A stretch of DNA of 64,000 bases from Polyodon spathula (lineage: Eukaryota > Chordata > Actinopteri > Acipenseriformes > Polyodontidae), in contig NC_054559.1 of assembly GCF_017654505.1 (NCBI RefSeq), positions 11,208,781 through 11,272,780 of the forward strand. Reading direction: 5' to 3'. Under the pieces are notes generated by a model. That model ran no database searches. It had not been told where the DNA came from and worked only from the letters and a program-made list of their open reading frames with translations. Both the position numbers and the translations under genes were made by a program. Each line of letters starts with the position of its first letter. Position 1 is the stretch's first letter. Shown piece by piece: positions 44,983 to 58,281 of the stretch.

Positions 44983-45506
44983 TGTGGCAGAGCAAAGCTC
45001 TGCCCTTTTTAAATTGGCAAGGATGGGGTTAATTTCCCCAAGCTGCCTGGGTTTATTATGTTCAGGTGGCTGGGGTTGATTAGTTGATTAGGTTAATTAA
45101 TGATCAATCAGCGCCCAGCCACCTGACATAAAAGGAGGCCTCTGCTTCTCATTTGAGAGGAGGGAGCTGAGGAAGCAGGTGGGTGTTTGTGGGTGTTTGT
45201 GGGTGTTTGTGGGTGTTTGTGGGTGTTTGTGGGTGTTTGTTGGTGTTTGTTGGTGTTTGTTGGTGTTTGTGGGTGTTTGTGGGTGTTTGTGGGTGTTTGT
45301 GGGTGTTTGTGGGTGTTTGTGGGATCCAGTGAAGGCATTGCCCAGCCTGGCAACCTTGTTTTTGTAAGTTTGTAATTGGGGTTTTTTTGTGTTTAAATCC
45401 CTTTATTTTGCCATTGTGCACTTTCGTTTTGTGTTTATAATAAAATAAGTATTTTTTTGAACTGCAAACTGTCTCTGGGCCTTTATCCACTTGCCAGCCT
45501 GCCACA
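44983..45506 (+). mobile_element. Solo LTR with internal minisatellite
   Basis: 524 bases with perfect inverted ends TGTGGCAG..CTGCCACA and a 5-base target duplication GTGCA (44978-44982 and 45507-45511). A TATA-like cataaaagg lies at about 45127 and an AATAAA near 45440, giving the usual U3-R-U5 order on the plus strand. A 10-bp minisatellite sits between them. No internal retroelement genes remain. Confidence 0.85.
45181..45320 (+). repeat. Minisatellite, 14 x 10 bp
   Basis: Fourteen head-to-tail units of gggtgtttgt, three of them (45241-45270) starting tgg. Four GGG runs with 7-base loops fit the G-quadruplex pattern. It lies downstream of the LTR TATA box, so it would be transcribed. Confidence 0.95.
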
Positions 45507-48062
45507 GTGCAGTAAATGTTTTATTAAACCTTCAAAGACTGCTTTAGCTACATTCTGTTTCACAGAAGGTGATTCAAGTCTTGAGGCCCTTATTTCTTTA
45601 CAGGATCCAGTTGGATTGGAGATACAGCTGAAAGATGTTTTTATTGTGTCTTGTGTTTTTAGCATCTTTATAGTTTAGATCATCTTCAAAAAGCTGAGCA
45701 AAACCGTTTAAAATACAAGCTAGAATATTTTCCTTTGAATTGGGTTCCCTGTTGCAGTGTGTGTTGGTATGTATATGTGTGTGGATCATTTTTTATATAA
45801 AGGTGCCTTCTGTTTATAATAACATTTGACTAGAAGCTCAAGTAGCTAAGCGAGTAGAAAATGTATTCAAAAATTTACAATTGAACGTTTAAAATTATGA
45901 ATGAAGGAATATAACGACCTCTAACTCAATTATAAAACTTCAATTTTTTTTTTTGGCTGGAGTCAAATGCTCTGTTTTATCACTGCTTTCATATATAGCA
46001 CTACTACATGGTGGTAGACATCCACACAGTGAACCTCAGAACGTCAGAAATCAACAACGGATTAGAATGTTTCAAGCAAAAAGGGAAATCGTGAACTGTA
46101 TTACAGCAACTGCAATAGAATACATTTTTACACTAGCCATATTTCTCAGTGTGAGTGGGCTAGGGTTGCTCACTCCTTGTAACAAACTTCTGAAGAAGAT
46201 TGTGCCTTTCAGTTATGTAGGTATTCAAGAACAAAGCTTTGGGTGTGAAAAGGGTAGCATTCTGCTCCACTAATGCCCTTGATAGTAAGTAAATGATGGC
46301 AGTAACTTCTAGAGCAGTCTATAGGCAGGGGGCATAGGTACCTTTGAACATCTGCTCCTTCCTGGCATATTGTAACCTTTTTCATTTGCAGGATTGGAGC
46401 TTTGTGTGACTGTTAAAGGTTAGTTTCTTTTTGCATATTTTTATTTTCACCTCAAAACCAGTGCTCCCCACCTCAATATAATTTATTTCTGCTACAGCAA
46501 TGCTTGTAAGTAATAGAACTTGTCTAGCAGTCAGAGCAAGTCAATTAAAATGAACCTATTAAATCTTAAAAAGAATGGGTTGTAAAGCATCTCCATGGCA
46601 TGTAGAAAGCTCTCCAGCATGTTTTCTCTAGGTACATCTGGTAGTTTTCCATTCTGTACCTCTTACTATCACAGACAGGGACAGGTTAATGGTTACACTG
46701 TGGTGTATGAGCTGTAACGAGAGAGAAGGCATTTAATTCGTTACCATCAGTATTTAACCATTTTATTGTAGTCAAATCGTGAATGCCCATGCAGTGTTTT
46801 GTTATGCAAGGCCCACTTATATTTATTTCTTAGAAGTGACCACTCTTGCTTGCTAATAAAAATTCAACAAAAACAGTTTATAGATTTGCAGAGAAAGCAA
46901 TTCACTGTGTAATGATGTAAAATCCTTCAGAACTCCATCTCTGGGTGAGGCATTCAAATGCATTTCTTGAGGCTGGAAAACAGTTTCTGTAGAACTTAAA
47001 AAATGCATGTTGCCATCTCATAAGAAGATCTCTAGAAGAGAGTAGTATTGGTTCTTATTGCAAAGTCACCTATACTATGGTTGGATGCTCTACTAAGGGC
47101 TAAACTAAACTTAATTTGATAATACTTCATTCGGTATCTGTAACTGCACTGCATAGTTATTACACATATGGTTGCATAGTCACAATGCAACAACATGCTT
47201 AATTACCAATGTTTGTACTTGCTAGCATCTTTGTAATTACTACAATAACTACACTGCAATTACAGTACAATGAGACACTCGTGCTTAATTTTAATTGCTA
47301 TCATTATTTTAGTTCGTTTTCACCTATTAAATCTAACACATGCTTAACATGTAGTGGTCACAATTTGAGACTTCACATAAACCTTGAAAAATGCATTTAA
47401 ATTGCATCCTAATTTTTAGTTTTTTTTTTTTTTTTTTTAATTGCAATGCCATCCAACGTTAAGGTTCGAGTCATTCTAGTTAAATAGATCCTGTTTTGCT
47501 CTTGTTTTGAATTTCCATCTGTTTTTCAAAGCAATGTATAATGGGAGAGCTTATAAACATGAGGTTGACTGTTTGACAAGTGCACTAAATAGCTTTTGCT
47601 GTGGTGGGAAATTGGAAAGACAACTTCCATTATACTGCCTTTAAAAGACCATGTTTAATAAGTGGGGCCTCACCTAAAATGCATCAATGGCCCCAGTATT
47701 GCAAAGTATAAACCCAAATGAATGATAGGTTTTTAAATTGCACTGTGAAAGCTATGTAGCTCCAGCAGCTGTCAGGGGGCGAGACCACTCAGACAGGGCC
47801 AAAAAAGTTTCTGATAGCAATGTGTACAAATAAATAGCCTAAGAGAAATAGTCAAGGATATCTGTATATATTTCTAGATGAGTTTTGTTTTGAGAACCCG
47901 TTTGTCTGTGAACCTGAATCCAATAAACCATAACTTTAACTGTTTGCGTGTTCAGACTGAACAGAAACAATACAAACATACTATTATAATTAAAGTATGG
48001 TGCATACAAAACTAAAATTGCATGCAAACATTTTAAAAAGGTGTCCTTTTGGTTATTAATAT
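45507..48062. other. Non-coding
   Basis: AT-rich, with a T-run near 47421-47438. No gene or element recognised. Confidence 0.5.
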
Positions 48063-48538
48063 TGTAGCTTTAGGGGTGTGCTATCTAACTAACATAAAAT
48101 AACCAAAACATGGAGACAACAGGATTATAGTGCATCAATGAAATCAGGTTTATTTCCTCACACTAGCAGGCTAAGGACTGTGTAGGCCACACCAACACAA
48201 CAAAACGCCTGTCTAAGCACTCACTCTCTCCAAGCATTCAGCAACAGCCACTCTATAAGACGCAGTATAGTGTTTTGCCCTGTACACGCGGTTTGTCTTA
48301 GGTTAAACTCAACACAACTCCTCAGCACAGCGTTTCTCCAACTGAACATGGCGGACACTGTGGCAACTATTTATAGCTCCATCCCTCTTGATTCCCTCCC
48401 CTCCAATCGTTGCACCCCTGCTGTTCCCACATACAAGTCTCACAATACACAAAAATGACAAATGAACAACACACAACTATTTTACAGTCCCTTTAGGGGC
48501 AGAGATACAGCAGTCTGAAAAGTTCCAAGATCGCTACA
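48063..48538 (-). mobile_element. Solo LTR, minus orientation
   Basis: 476 bases with inverted ends TGTAGC..GCTACA and flanking ATAT (48059-48062 and 48539-48542). On the minus strand it shows gctataaatag (TATA-like), then gaaataaacc (poly-A signal), in the order expected of an LTR. Confidence 0.75.
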
Positions 48539-50171
48539 ATATTTACTCCTGTTCAATTAAAATGGAATGTCTTAAAACCATAACTTTATTGATGGACGTA
48601 AGATGCCCTAAAGACCCTTACTTCTCATGTAGATTTGTCTTTTAAACATCTTGTTGAACCACACTGTGCAGCTGGTGGCTTTCTCAAGGTTGTGCAAACA
48701 TGATCAATAGCAAAGTGCTCATATGAGGCAGCCAAAAATGGATGGTGTTATGTAACAGTGATTTATGTCAGGAAGATTGGGGTCACTCTGAACTTGAAGC
48801 TGTCCCCCAGAGCACACCTATTTTCTAAGACCCAAGGACAAAGGAAAGGAATCAAACCTTACAAAAAAGAGAAGATGCACAATGACCCTTTACACCCCTT
48901 AGAACTTCACTGGACAAAGGATATATTTTAACACAGCTGGAAAAAAAATGCCTGGGATTTAATAATATCACATTGTGTTGCCTACGACTTGTTCTGTGCC
49001 TGTACTAAAATCCATCACTCTATGTGGACTAGATAAGCCTCAGCTCAAGTATAAATATGTCCCAAGTAACTTTTTTTTTTTTCAGAGTCTGCATATTACA
49101 ATAAAACAAACACACTCACTCAGCCACTATTATTGGGATGGTTTATTGTGATAATGATCTTGTTACACCCAAGACTTGTTGAATATACTTTTTTTTTTTT
49201 TTTTTAGTAAGTCAGAATGTTGGCACGATGTCTGTCACGCTATGGTTCAAACGAAAGTAGTGAAGTTCAGGATTTTGGATAATTACTAAGAGAACACGAC
49301 GTGATTTCTCATCAAAGAGAATTGGAGATCCACACTGCTTTGAGAGCAGTCTACCTCCCACATTTGGGTAAATGTGTGCTCTTATTAAAAAAAATATTTT
49401 GAAAGGAGGACAAAATCCTTGGCTGTAAGGGGAAGGACCTATTCGTTTTTATATTAAACTTCATGAGATCTAATCAGAACATACCCTCAAACTCTAAGAC
49501 TTAATTTAATCATGCTCATACTGGTAATAAGCCATTAAACGATGCTGTGGGCTATGATTAACCTTTGGATCGAAAGGTCATTGCTTTAATGACTGGCCAG
49601 GAATTGCACAGCCTAATTGAGTAATACTGTAAGCAAATACAAATGTAGTGTGTAAACTTTAATAGTTGGTTTTAAATGCATATTAATGGTTCCTTAAACT
49701 GCAATCAATTACAGTTGCAGCCTCTCTGGATCTGGGGTACTTAGTGTTATAGTTTGAAAATCAAACCATAATCTATGATGTTCCGTATCAAAATTCAGAG
49801 CCACATCAAACAAGGGGCATGGGAGAAAAGCTGTTGATGAGACGGTTAAAAATAACCCTGTAATACTGAAAAAGTAAGACTGGAATCTTTTTTTTAATCA
49901 AGAATAACATTCCATTGAAAAGCCGGGAATGAGAGTATGAGAATGAGAGCCCTGTATACGGGGGTTCACATAACTTTTATCATTAGGTTAGAAAGCGAGT
50001 ACCAGTAGAAATGGTTTGGTACGCGTCAAAATCAGGGGCCACCGTCCAAGTCACTGTCGGGCTCCACCTCCTTCTCTGACAGTTCAAACAATTGGGATAT
50101 CAAAGGTCAAGGTGCAAATGTGGAGCTAGAGTCCAGCACTAGAGTACCTCATTAAATTCTGGCAATAATTT

Positions 50172-50202
50172 ATTGTTTATTATTATTATTATTATTATTA
50201 TT
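50172..50202. repeat. (ATT)n microsatellite
   Basis: About nine ATT units. Confidence 0.9.
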
Positions 50203-53200
50203 GTTTGTTAGCAAACAGAGATGATGTTTTTGTCTTGTAAAGCAGTTGGCTGATAGGTGAGATCGATATTTGTGTGTAATACATGATATTATGTTAAATG
50301 TGAAAATGTGAAAACCCACGCTCACAAGCAGCACTGCTTAATGGCAGTGTCAGAAACATCAACAATACATGAATGTTTAAGTAGGAGTCTGGATTGCTGG
50401 TTATTAACATTTTTATCAAATCATCACACATTCTCTCTTATTTCAATAGCCTACCAACAAATGCCAGCCCTGGGGAAACTAAAGCAAAAAGCAAAACTCT
50501 TGATATTAGTGTTGTTGAACATGTTAGCTTAACAGCACAACAATATTTATAGAAGGATATAACTGAGGGAAACTACATTTTTTTAAGTAAAATGTAGGGT
50601 TTTTTTAAACTCATGTTTAAATAATGGCTTTCAAACAATCAACATCTCCTCTCATCTGCACTCAGTTTGGGAAGCGAAGCATTACCGAGCTTCCACAGCG
50701 CCACTCCCCGTAACTACATCGCTTTTTTTCTGAATAGATAGCTAAATCGAGAGCCCTGCTATGATTGGTTGTTTCAAGTGTTCATTAAAAGAAGACGATT
50801 GATGTTGTGAACTGCAGTGATTCCACCCATCACTCTCAATTTATTTTATTTTTTTTATAAAACCTTGAAGCAGCCACTGATAGCACTAGCAGGGATGAAC
50901 TTTATTTAGGTTACAGAATTTGAGGAACGAAAGATTTAAATTTAAGATGACAGTTGTTTCAATAATGGGCTGGCAATCTAGTACATCCATATAAAATACT
51001 AAACTAGCATTAAACTTTTAGAGCCGTGTATAAACTCACTAAAACAATATAAAAACTGGAGTGGCTGTTTTGACCAGCTCTTTCAGACTGAGATTAACCA
51101 CAGAGTTCAGTAATTAAAACACGTTCTGGATGAAGGCTAAAGCAGTGTGTAAGACTGCCGGAAACATTACAGCGATCTGTGATGAATCATTGATACCAAA
51201 GAGTGCTGCAGCTGAGACAGGGGCAATTCTTCACTTCATTCTCCACAGGTTCCTATGCATGTCTGAAACATGTTTAAAAATTAATATTCCAATATATAGT
51301 GGTGTTACAACTTAGGTAGAAAGGGTCTTTGCACGGAATTAGAAAAGGGGACAAAAAGGTCAAGACTGGTGGATTTGACTTTAAAACGACCATTAAATAC
51401 TCCTAAAATTTTGCTGAAGGACAACGACCACTAAATATACCTACAGTTTTGCTGAAGAAGAGCTCATATACCCTGTAAGAGATTCATAGACTGTTCCTAT
51501 AAACAACCTAGTGATGTCCACTACAGCAACATTGCAATAATACTCTACCACTGGATTGCGTTGGTCACTTTCCTGTTGTTACCAATACAGTTGAATTAAT
51601 CTACTCTGGTCACCCAATGGACTGGTTACAATAGTCTTAAAGGAGAACTGGTCCTAATAAATGGAGACCTTCATGGTCTCCATTGAAAGTTTCTTCAGGT
51701 CATAATAAAATGTTAGTGAGTGAGTGACAAACAAGAAGTGCTCAGAGAACAAAAAGTACAGGCTTGACCACTTCATTGAGTCACACTTTGTATTGCACTG
51801 AGCCTCTCATAATAAAGACTGTGTACCCGCACTGGCTTCCTCTAGTTTCACAGCTAGAATCAAATAAATGGATCAACCAGAAGTGTCAGATTCTAATAAG
51901 CTTTGTTCAGGTTTAAACTAGCTTTTGCATCTTCGTTTCCTTTCTATTGATTCAAAATTTCTCACTTTGGCAGAAACACCAGATTTTGTAATGTACAAAT
52001 ATGAGGTTAATTAAACAACCTGGTTCAGATACTGACAGCTAAGCACATGTGTTCCTTTGATTATTTCCTTTGCGTCAGCCGTGGCCAGCAAGGGTACAAG
52101 TTAACCGTGCAAGCTGAAACAAAAACACACAAGTAATAAATCAATCTGTCCACGACAGAGCACACAGCAACCTTTTTTGCACATTGTCGCCCCTTATAAA
52201 AAGCTCACCATTGTAGATTTGCTGTTTTAATGCTTTTCATGTGTTGCTGTGCAGTTATAAACATGTTTACTTTGTGTGTTTAAAATAGTTATCATTTTGT
52301 TTCAATATTATTATAGAAAAGCAATAACAAATGTACTTTCCATGCAACCCTTTCAGAACATTGTGTATTATATGCAGAAATAATACCAGAAAATGTACTG
52401 TATTAAAATCTAATTCAGCAAAACATGTGATTTTTCCTTTCTGGTATTATAATGTATATGTCATGGTCTGAGTAATTGTCTAGAAAAAAAACAGGCAGAT
52501 GCTTCTCTTGGTTTTGATAAAAGCAGCTACTATATTCATTGTTATATGAAGTCCTATTTATATATATATTTTTTTTCTTAGGCAGGAGCTATAACAATTG
52601 GATGCTAGTTTATCCAAGCTCAATTCTAAATAGAGACAGACACTTCTATATCTCTAAAGCTGCTTACAAATCTTCCAGGGTTAATTGAATAGATGTCCTG
52701 TGGTCAGAATTTCAGCTGCAGTGTAACATTATGTAAACAGAGTGTATGCTTGTAAAAAATAAATAGAAAACCTAACGCCATGTAGTCTAGCAAAGCCTTT
52801 GTTTTTAAATAATCTAAAATAGCAGTGAATCTAAATAATGACCCCTTTTGATGTTTTCCCCCAGGTGAGTGTATATCGTTAATGCAGAAGACGTTTGGTG
52901 ATAATTAATCCATGCCCAAGGATCTTATACATGGTGATGGATGGTACTTCCAGCAGCATAACGATATGTAGATTATGCACAAGTGGCACACCCTACATAT
53001 TAGTGAATGTTTTACACAATAACGTGTAACTACATAGAAAGTTACTGTATACAAATAGCATTCTCTGGTTTTCAATATAGACAGTGCAGTTTGTGCACAA
53101 TGAAAAAAAGGCCATCTGCCTACATGCCATTTTACACCAGCTTTAAAAATATGCCAGGTTAAAGCAAAGGATAAGTCTTTCCATTAGGAACATTTGCTTC

Positions 53201-54989
53201 ACATATCCTGAACAACCTCATGGGACCACTGTTAATTCTAACTAAGACATGTGATTTTATCAAGAATGCTGCCAAAAAAGGCAAATACTGTATTACATAA
53301 GGCCAGCCTTCCTTCTAAATCTACTAAACCCCTAGATCTTGCTCTGCACATTTACCGAATGTATTAAGAACATTTATTTTATTTTATTTTTTTGTTTGGG
53401 GAAAAAGTGTTGCCTTTGATTATTAATTGTTGACAAAATACAATTTTTCCATTACAAATTCCTCAGTTCAATTGTGAAAAATCAAAATGTGGTGCTTCAG
53501 AAAATGTCTGTACTGTATTTTATCTTTCCATTTTTAATTATATACATAAAAACACAATACCCCATGCAAAATGTTGCATTGTGATTAATAAATCCTGTCC
53601 TAGCCCCTTAGCAAAAATATAAATGTAACCCTAAATGCACACAATGTATTATTTTAGTATGGAATATTGAGCACTCATTTTAGGTCTTATAGCTAAAGCA
53701 ATTCGTTAAGCTGATGAACTAAATGAACTACAATATAGGGTTATAGGGTTACATCTATAGATAATATTCAGAAGTGAATAGACCAAGGTTGAAAGCTGAG
53801 GTCTGTTTACACACTACGAGGGAACTTCAAAGAGTAAATAAGATTAGGAATACGTCCTTCTAGCATAATCATTTTAGTCAACAGTCCTATAGATGCTTTG
53901 AGAACCTATCTGCAATTCTGTAAGTGTGTGTTGAAATAATTTAGTATATACATTTACTAGGTTTTCTGGACTTCTAACCCCTGCACTGGAGTGCCATAGC
54001 TAATTATAGCAAGGCCCTTGTTCTACGGAAGGGCAAAGACAAATGTTGAGAAAGGAATAAAACCATTTTAATGTGTAACACAAGCAAGAAACTGCCTAGC
54101 TGCAGCAAGGAGAAGGTAAATTCTTTCTCTGAGAAATTCATTCCTATTGCTATTCCTATTGACTGTTCATATCGTTTTGGTCGTTTGCCTTTGCACTTAT
54201 AATAGGGCCTGATGAACTGTTGTCTTATTCCTTGTAAAACTGTCATTCTTTTTAAAGAACAAATCCTGTAGCAATTCTAAAATGTGCCGTGCTCCTTCAG
54301 TTTTACGTTCATGCGTCAGATTCATTTGCACTGCAGCGGTCCCTGTCTCTTTCATTATCAAGGATGTGCAGCCCAGCTTAAGAAACAGTAGTCAAGGTGC
54401 AGCAGGAAATTTGTTTTCACTTCTCGTTATTGCTTTTTCATTTTACTGCATAAGACCAGGCAGACTCTCCCCCCAACACACCAAAGCAAGAACGAACAAA
54501 GAATCCAAAAATCCTTTGACATCTTGATACAGTAATAGTGTGTTCTGAGAAGTGCTATGGAACAGCTGGCTCATGTCATTCATAACAATTCCTGCTAGAA
54601 AACAAAACAACAAAAGACAACAAGTTTACATTAAGATTTGCAGTGGGGAAATAAAGAGTTTGTCTGATGTTTTGGTAAATGTTTCAATTCCTGGACACCA
54701 GCAAGATGCAGATACTAGCATTTCCATTATGTACTGTACAGTAACCATTATTTCTGTTTGTGCCCATACTCGCTGTGCAAACTGAGTACTGCTCACTGTG
54801 GGATATTTGACATTCAGCATGTTATAATGAGTGGCATGCTATAATGAAGGATAATTCAATCAGGACCCAACCTGGAAAACAGCCAAGGTACAAAACTGAG
54901 CAGCCTCACAGAAGGAAACGTTTGCTCGTTAAATGTAGAAGTTAATATGTATTGAGGTCAGCTACCATTTCTCATGTACCTTTTAACGC

Positions 54990-55034
54990 AATACAATTTT
55001 TATTTCTATAGCACCTTTCATGAACACCTCAAGA
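54990..55034. repeat. Short dispersed-repeat fragment
   Basis: tttctatagcacctttcatg is close to a motif ('tatagcgcctttcat') seen in many fish repeats. Recognised from memory only. Confidence 0.3.
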
Positions 55035-56267
55035 CAAGGCAACAGACAGACCGCTCATACGAGAGTTGAATTCATAAGTGGTGTTGGGGAGTCTGCTTTA
55101 TCCTGCTCCCAGTCCTGCTTTATTATACCTTGAAATGTATGACTACAGCATATCCATGAGCCACCCAGCAAGCCTAACAAGGGATGCTGAGCCTGACCAA
55201 CAACTCTGTTGCAATGTGTCACTCGTTATGCACTGTAAAATGTATTCAGTTTTTTTAGAAATGTTCCTGGCATGAAGTTGAAAATCAATTGTACTTAAAG
55301 GGAAAACAAAAATGATCATGAATTGGAGCCCACGTTGACAAACTATTGCACTGGCTGTTTCAATAAATCTTACCAATTTTCTTTGGAACGTCATGGATTT
55401 TCAAAGCCACTGTGTAAACAGTACCACTGAGTTGTTTAGAAATGTGAATGCATGGCCTTCTTGAAACATAACAGTTAAATGCAATCTCCCAGCTGGCTAA
55501 ATCAATGCACCATCCACAACAGTTCTAGAGAGGACACGGGTCCAAGCAGCAATTCCAGTAAAGAAATCCAAAGTGCTGGATGCTGGGTTGTTTTATCGAA
55601 TCGTCAAATAATCATAATTACACATCATAAGGAAGGAGAAAAAAATGCTTTTTCCAAAAGTTTTAGCTTTTCAGAAGAACCTTCAAGCATTTAGCTTCCT
55701 TACTAAACCATTCAGTAGGACAGGGTTTAAAAGAGAGCTTGCATTTTCATCTTATTTCGAAACGTTATCTGCAGGACTTTCCTTATATGTTTACTTATAA
55801 TCGATGTTGTAATATTGAAGTGTTCTCTTTCCTTGTAAAAGCTTATTTACTGTAAGTAAACCATAGTAAAAGCATACTGTACTCAGGTACCATGAAGTAA
55901 GTGAAGATGACCCATTGCTCAACGCTACAGTAGTTGAGAACATAGCCATGCATGCTTGACCGCTGGTGGAACGAGGATTGTGAGTTTGTTTATATAAATG
56001 TTAGTAGCCCAACTGCACACCCACACAACTTTCTGGAACATTTCCAGAAGGATTGATTGTACATTTATAAAAAGGTCAAAGTCTTTGCTTAGGTGACAGT
56101 AATTACAGTCTGGCAGAAAGTGGCTGGACAAATAGAAAGGGCTGCTAATGCCATTAATAAACACATCAGTTCTACCAGAGCTGACAAGGGATAATAAATA
56201 AGCAACAGATTAAAATGAGGTGTACTGTGGGTGGGGAGATTTTCTGCAGAAGTGAGACACAGTGGGA

Positions 56268-56385
56268 TGTTTTATACACACACACACACACACACACACT
56301 CACTCACTGTCACACACTCACTCACTCACTCACTCACTTACTCATTCACTCACTCATTCACTCACTCACTTACACACACACACCT
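56268..56385. repeat. (CA)n/(CACT)n microsatellite
   Basis: CA repeats grading into CACT/CATT tetramers and back to CA. Confidence 0.93.
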
Positions 56386-57394
56386 GCGTTAACAAGCAAA
56401 AGCAATTCATCATTTACAATACAGGCCCTGATCAACTAATTAAGCATCCTGGTAAACTCAGAAATGGAGTAAAAGTAAAATAGGTTCTTGATGAGTATTT
56501 AAACAGTGCAATTCCATGCATACTGCTAAACATGAAGAGAATGTGTTGCTTAGAGACGTGGTTTCAGTTTGGCATCAAGGACATCTGAAAATTACAGATA
56601 AATTAAAGCTTCACACTTCTAGTGTAAGAGTGTTGTAGCTTCCCATTGTTTGGTGCTTTCACATGCAATAACTTGTACACTGAGATCACTCTATATTTTC
56701 TGAATCATTACACTGGGGTTTCTAAAACTCTATTGAAAATTTACTATAGTAGAAGTTTACAATGCTTTTTTTCCAATTTATTACACTTTTCAATTGTTTA
56801 TCTATGCGTAATATGCTTCACCATGCCATGTATCAGTGACTTGTTATGCTTGTTTAAGCTTTCCAATGCTTTAACTATACTTTTACTATGAGAGTAACAT
56901 AGAAATAATTAAAATTACAGAATCAGATATGGAGCAGCTTAACACAGCTTTCAATCTAGCAAATAAGGGCGATCTTGGATGTTCAAATGTAAAAATGTTG
57001 TTGCGATTTCAAAATTGCATTGAATTCACTGGCAGGAGATAAACTGAGTGTAAGGATCTACCAGACCTGGAGTAATAACGGGGAACCAGATCTGCTTGAA
57101 CGAGTGCCACGGATTCCTATATTGACAATATAGGCACAAAAAGCGGGTAATCCCACAATGTAATTCACAGACACAAAAACAATGTCCTCATGAGATCCTC
57201 TCACCCGAGAAGTGAGCATGCTTCGATATTGCTTCTGAATGTCACTATTAACATTTCAATAATAAGTTTACAGTGGATACAACTACTGCCATGCTTTAAT
57301 GTGATTTGTACCTTGTATAATTTAGAATAGCTAACCTAGAATAGCCAGTTGCCATTTCAATGGGTTCTTCGCTATTGTAATATGCCATCAGACA
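56386..57394. other. Non-coding
   Basis: Nothing recognised. Confidence 0.5.
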
Positions 57395-57957
57395 CACACT
57401 GCTGTGCAAAAGTCTTAGACATGTTGCATTTTTCTACTCTGATGCATTATGAGCATCAACAATTTATTAAAAGCCTCCACTAGTGTTTTCTACTATTGTA
57501 ACAACCTTGACTTGCATAAAGAAGGAAAAATATTGAGTGAAATAGCTCGCATCACTCGGTTTTCAAGGTGTGGTATCCGAAGCATAATCAACTACAGAGA
57601 AGTATCATTTCTAATTGTCAAACCCAGGACTGGAAGACCCAAAAAGCTGTCTAACAAGGATGAGCAATACTTAAAGATAATATCCTTAAGGAATAGAAAG
57701 ACAAGTGTTGAATTGACAACAGAACTGTCAGAAGGCTCCGGTGTCGTTGTCCATCAAATCAACAGTATGAAGGTCACTCTTTAAATCAGGACTTAAAGGA
57801 TGTGTTGCAGTAAGAATACATCTGTTAAGAAAGGGGAACAAGACTAAAAGGCTACAATATGCACAAGAACATAGAAATTGGTCTATGGAACAATGGTCAA
57901 ATGTGCTTTGGAATGGTGATGGATGGACAATGACACCTGTGCCTTCTGCCAGTTCTG
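57395..57957 (+). mobile_element. Foldback derivative of a Tc1-like transposon, left arm complete
   Basis: Starts at the terminal repeat ctgctgtgcaaaagtcttag. It encodes the N-terminal transposase HTH region (KILSEIARITRFSRCGIRS) and the GRPKKLSNKDEQYLKIISL motif on the plus strand, then the ELTTELSEGSGVVVHQ segment and the loop. At 57922-57957 it turns into the inverse of 57720-57755 (36 bases, about 4 mismatches) and is cut off. It is the same family and the same plus-strand loop as 43321-43873, but with the opposite arm preserved. Confidence 0.75.
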
Positions 57958-58215
57958 TATGGGAAACTTTTAATAGAATTGGTTTATATTGTATTTACAA
58001 TTTTTGGTACATATTTTGAACATACACCTGCTAGCATTTTAAGTCGTATATATTGTAGTCTAGGGAGCGTTATTAAAGAAGCCATTTATGTAACATGGCT
58101 GCCATCCACTGGCTACAGTGTATATTGCAGTGCAGTTGATTTATGTTATGTTCCCTTATGTTAGAGGTAGTCATGATCAATTGACGTCGATTATGATTTA
58201 TTTCTACAATGTTTT

Positions 58216-58281
58216 GGGGTTTTTTTTTTTTTTTTTTTTTTGTTTTTTTTTTGTTTTGTTTTGTTTTGTTTTTTTTTTTTT
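58216..58281. repeat. T-rich run
   Basis: Poly-T with occasional G. Confidence 0.95.

Larger units (their letters stand above)
48539..56267. other. Long non-coding stretch
   Basis: Contains T-runs (49071-49082 and 49190-49205), an (ATT)n tract (50172-50202) and a fish dispersed-repeat tail near 54990-55034 (tttctatagcacctttcatg). No gene recognised; open frames are short. Confidence 0.5.

Noticed and set aside
45181..45320. CRISPR-like array
   Set aside because: Ten-base units without spacers in vertebrate DNA, inside an LTR.
45108..45505. Repetitive protein-like frames (TNTHKHPQTP and GVCGCLWVFV)
   Set aside because: Translations of the 10-bp minisatellite in an LTR.
45953..46273. 106-codon open frame with a hydrophobic stretch
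   Set aside because: Low-complexity residue use and no context; likely chance.
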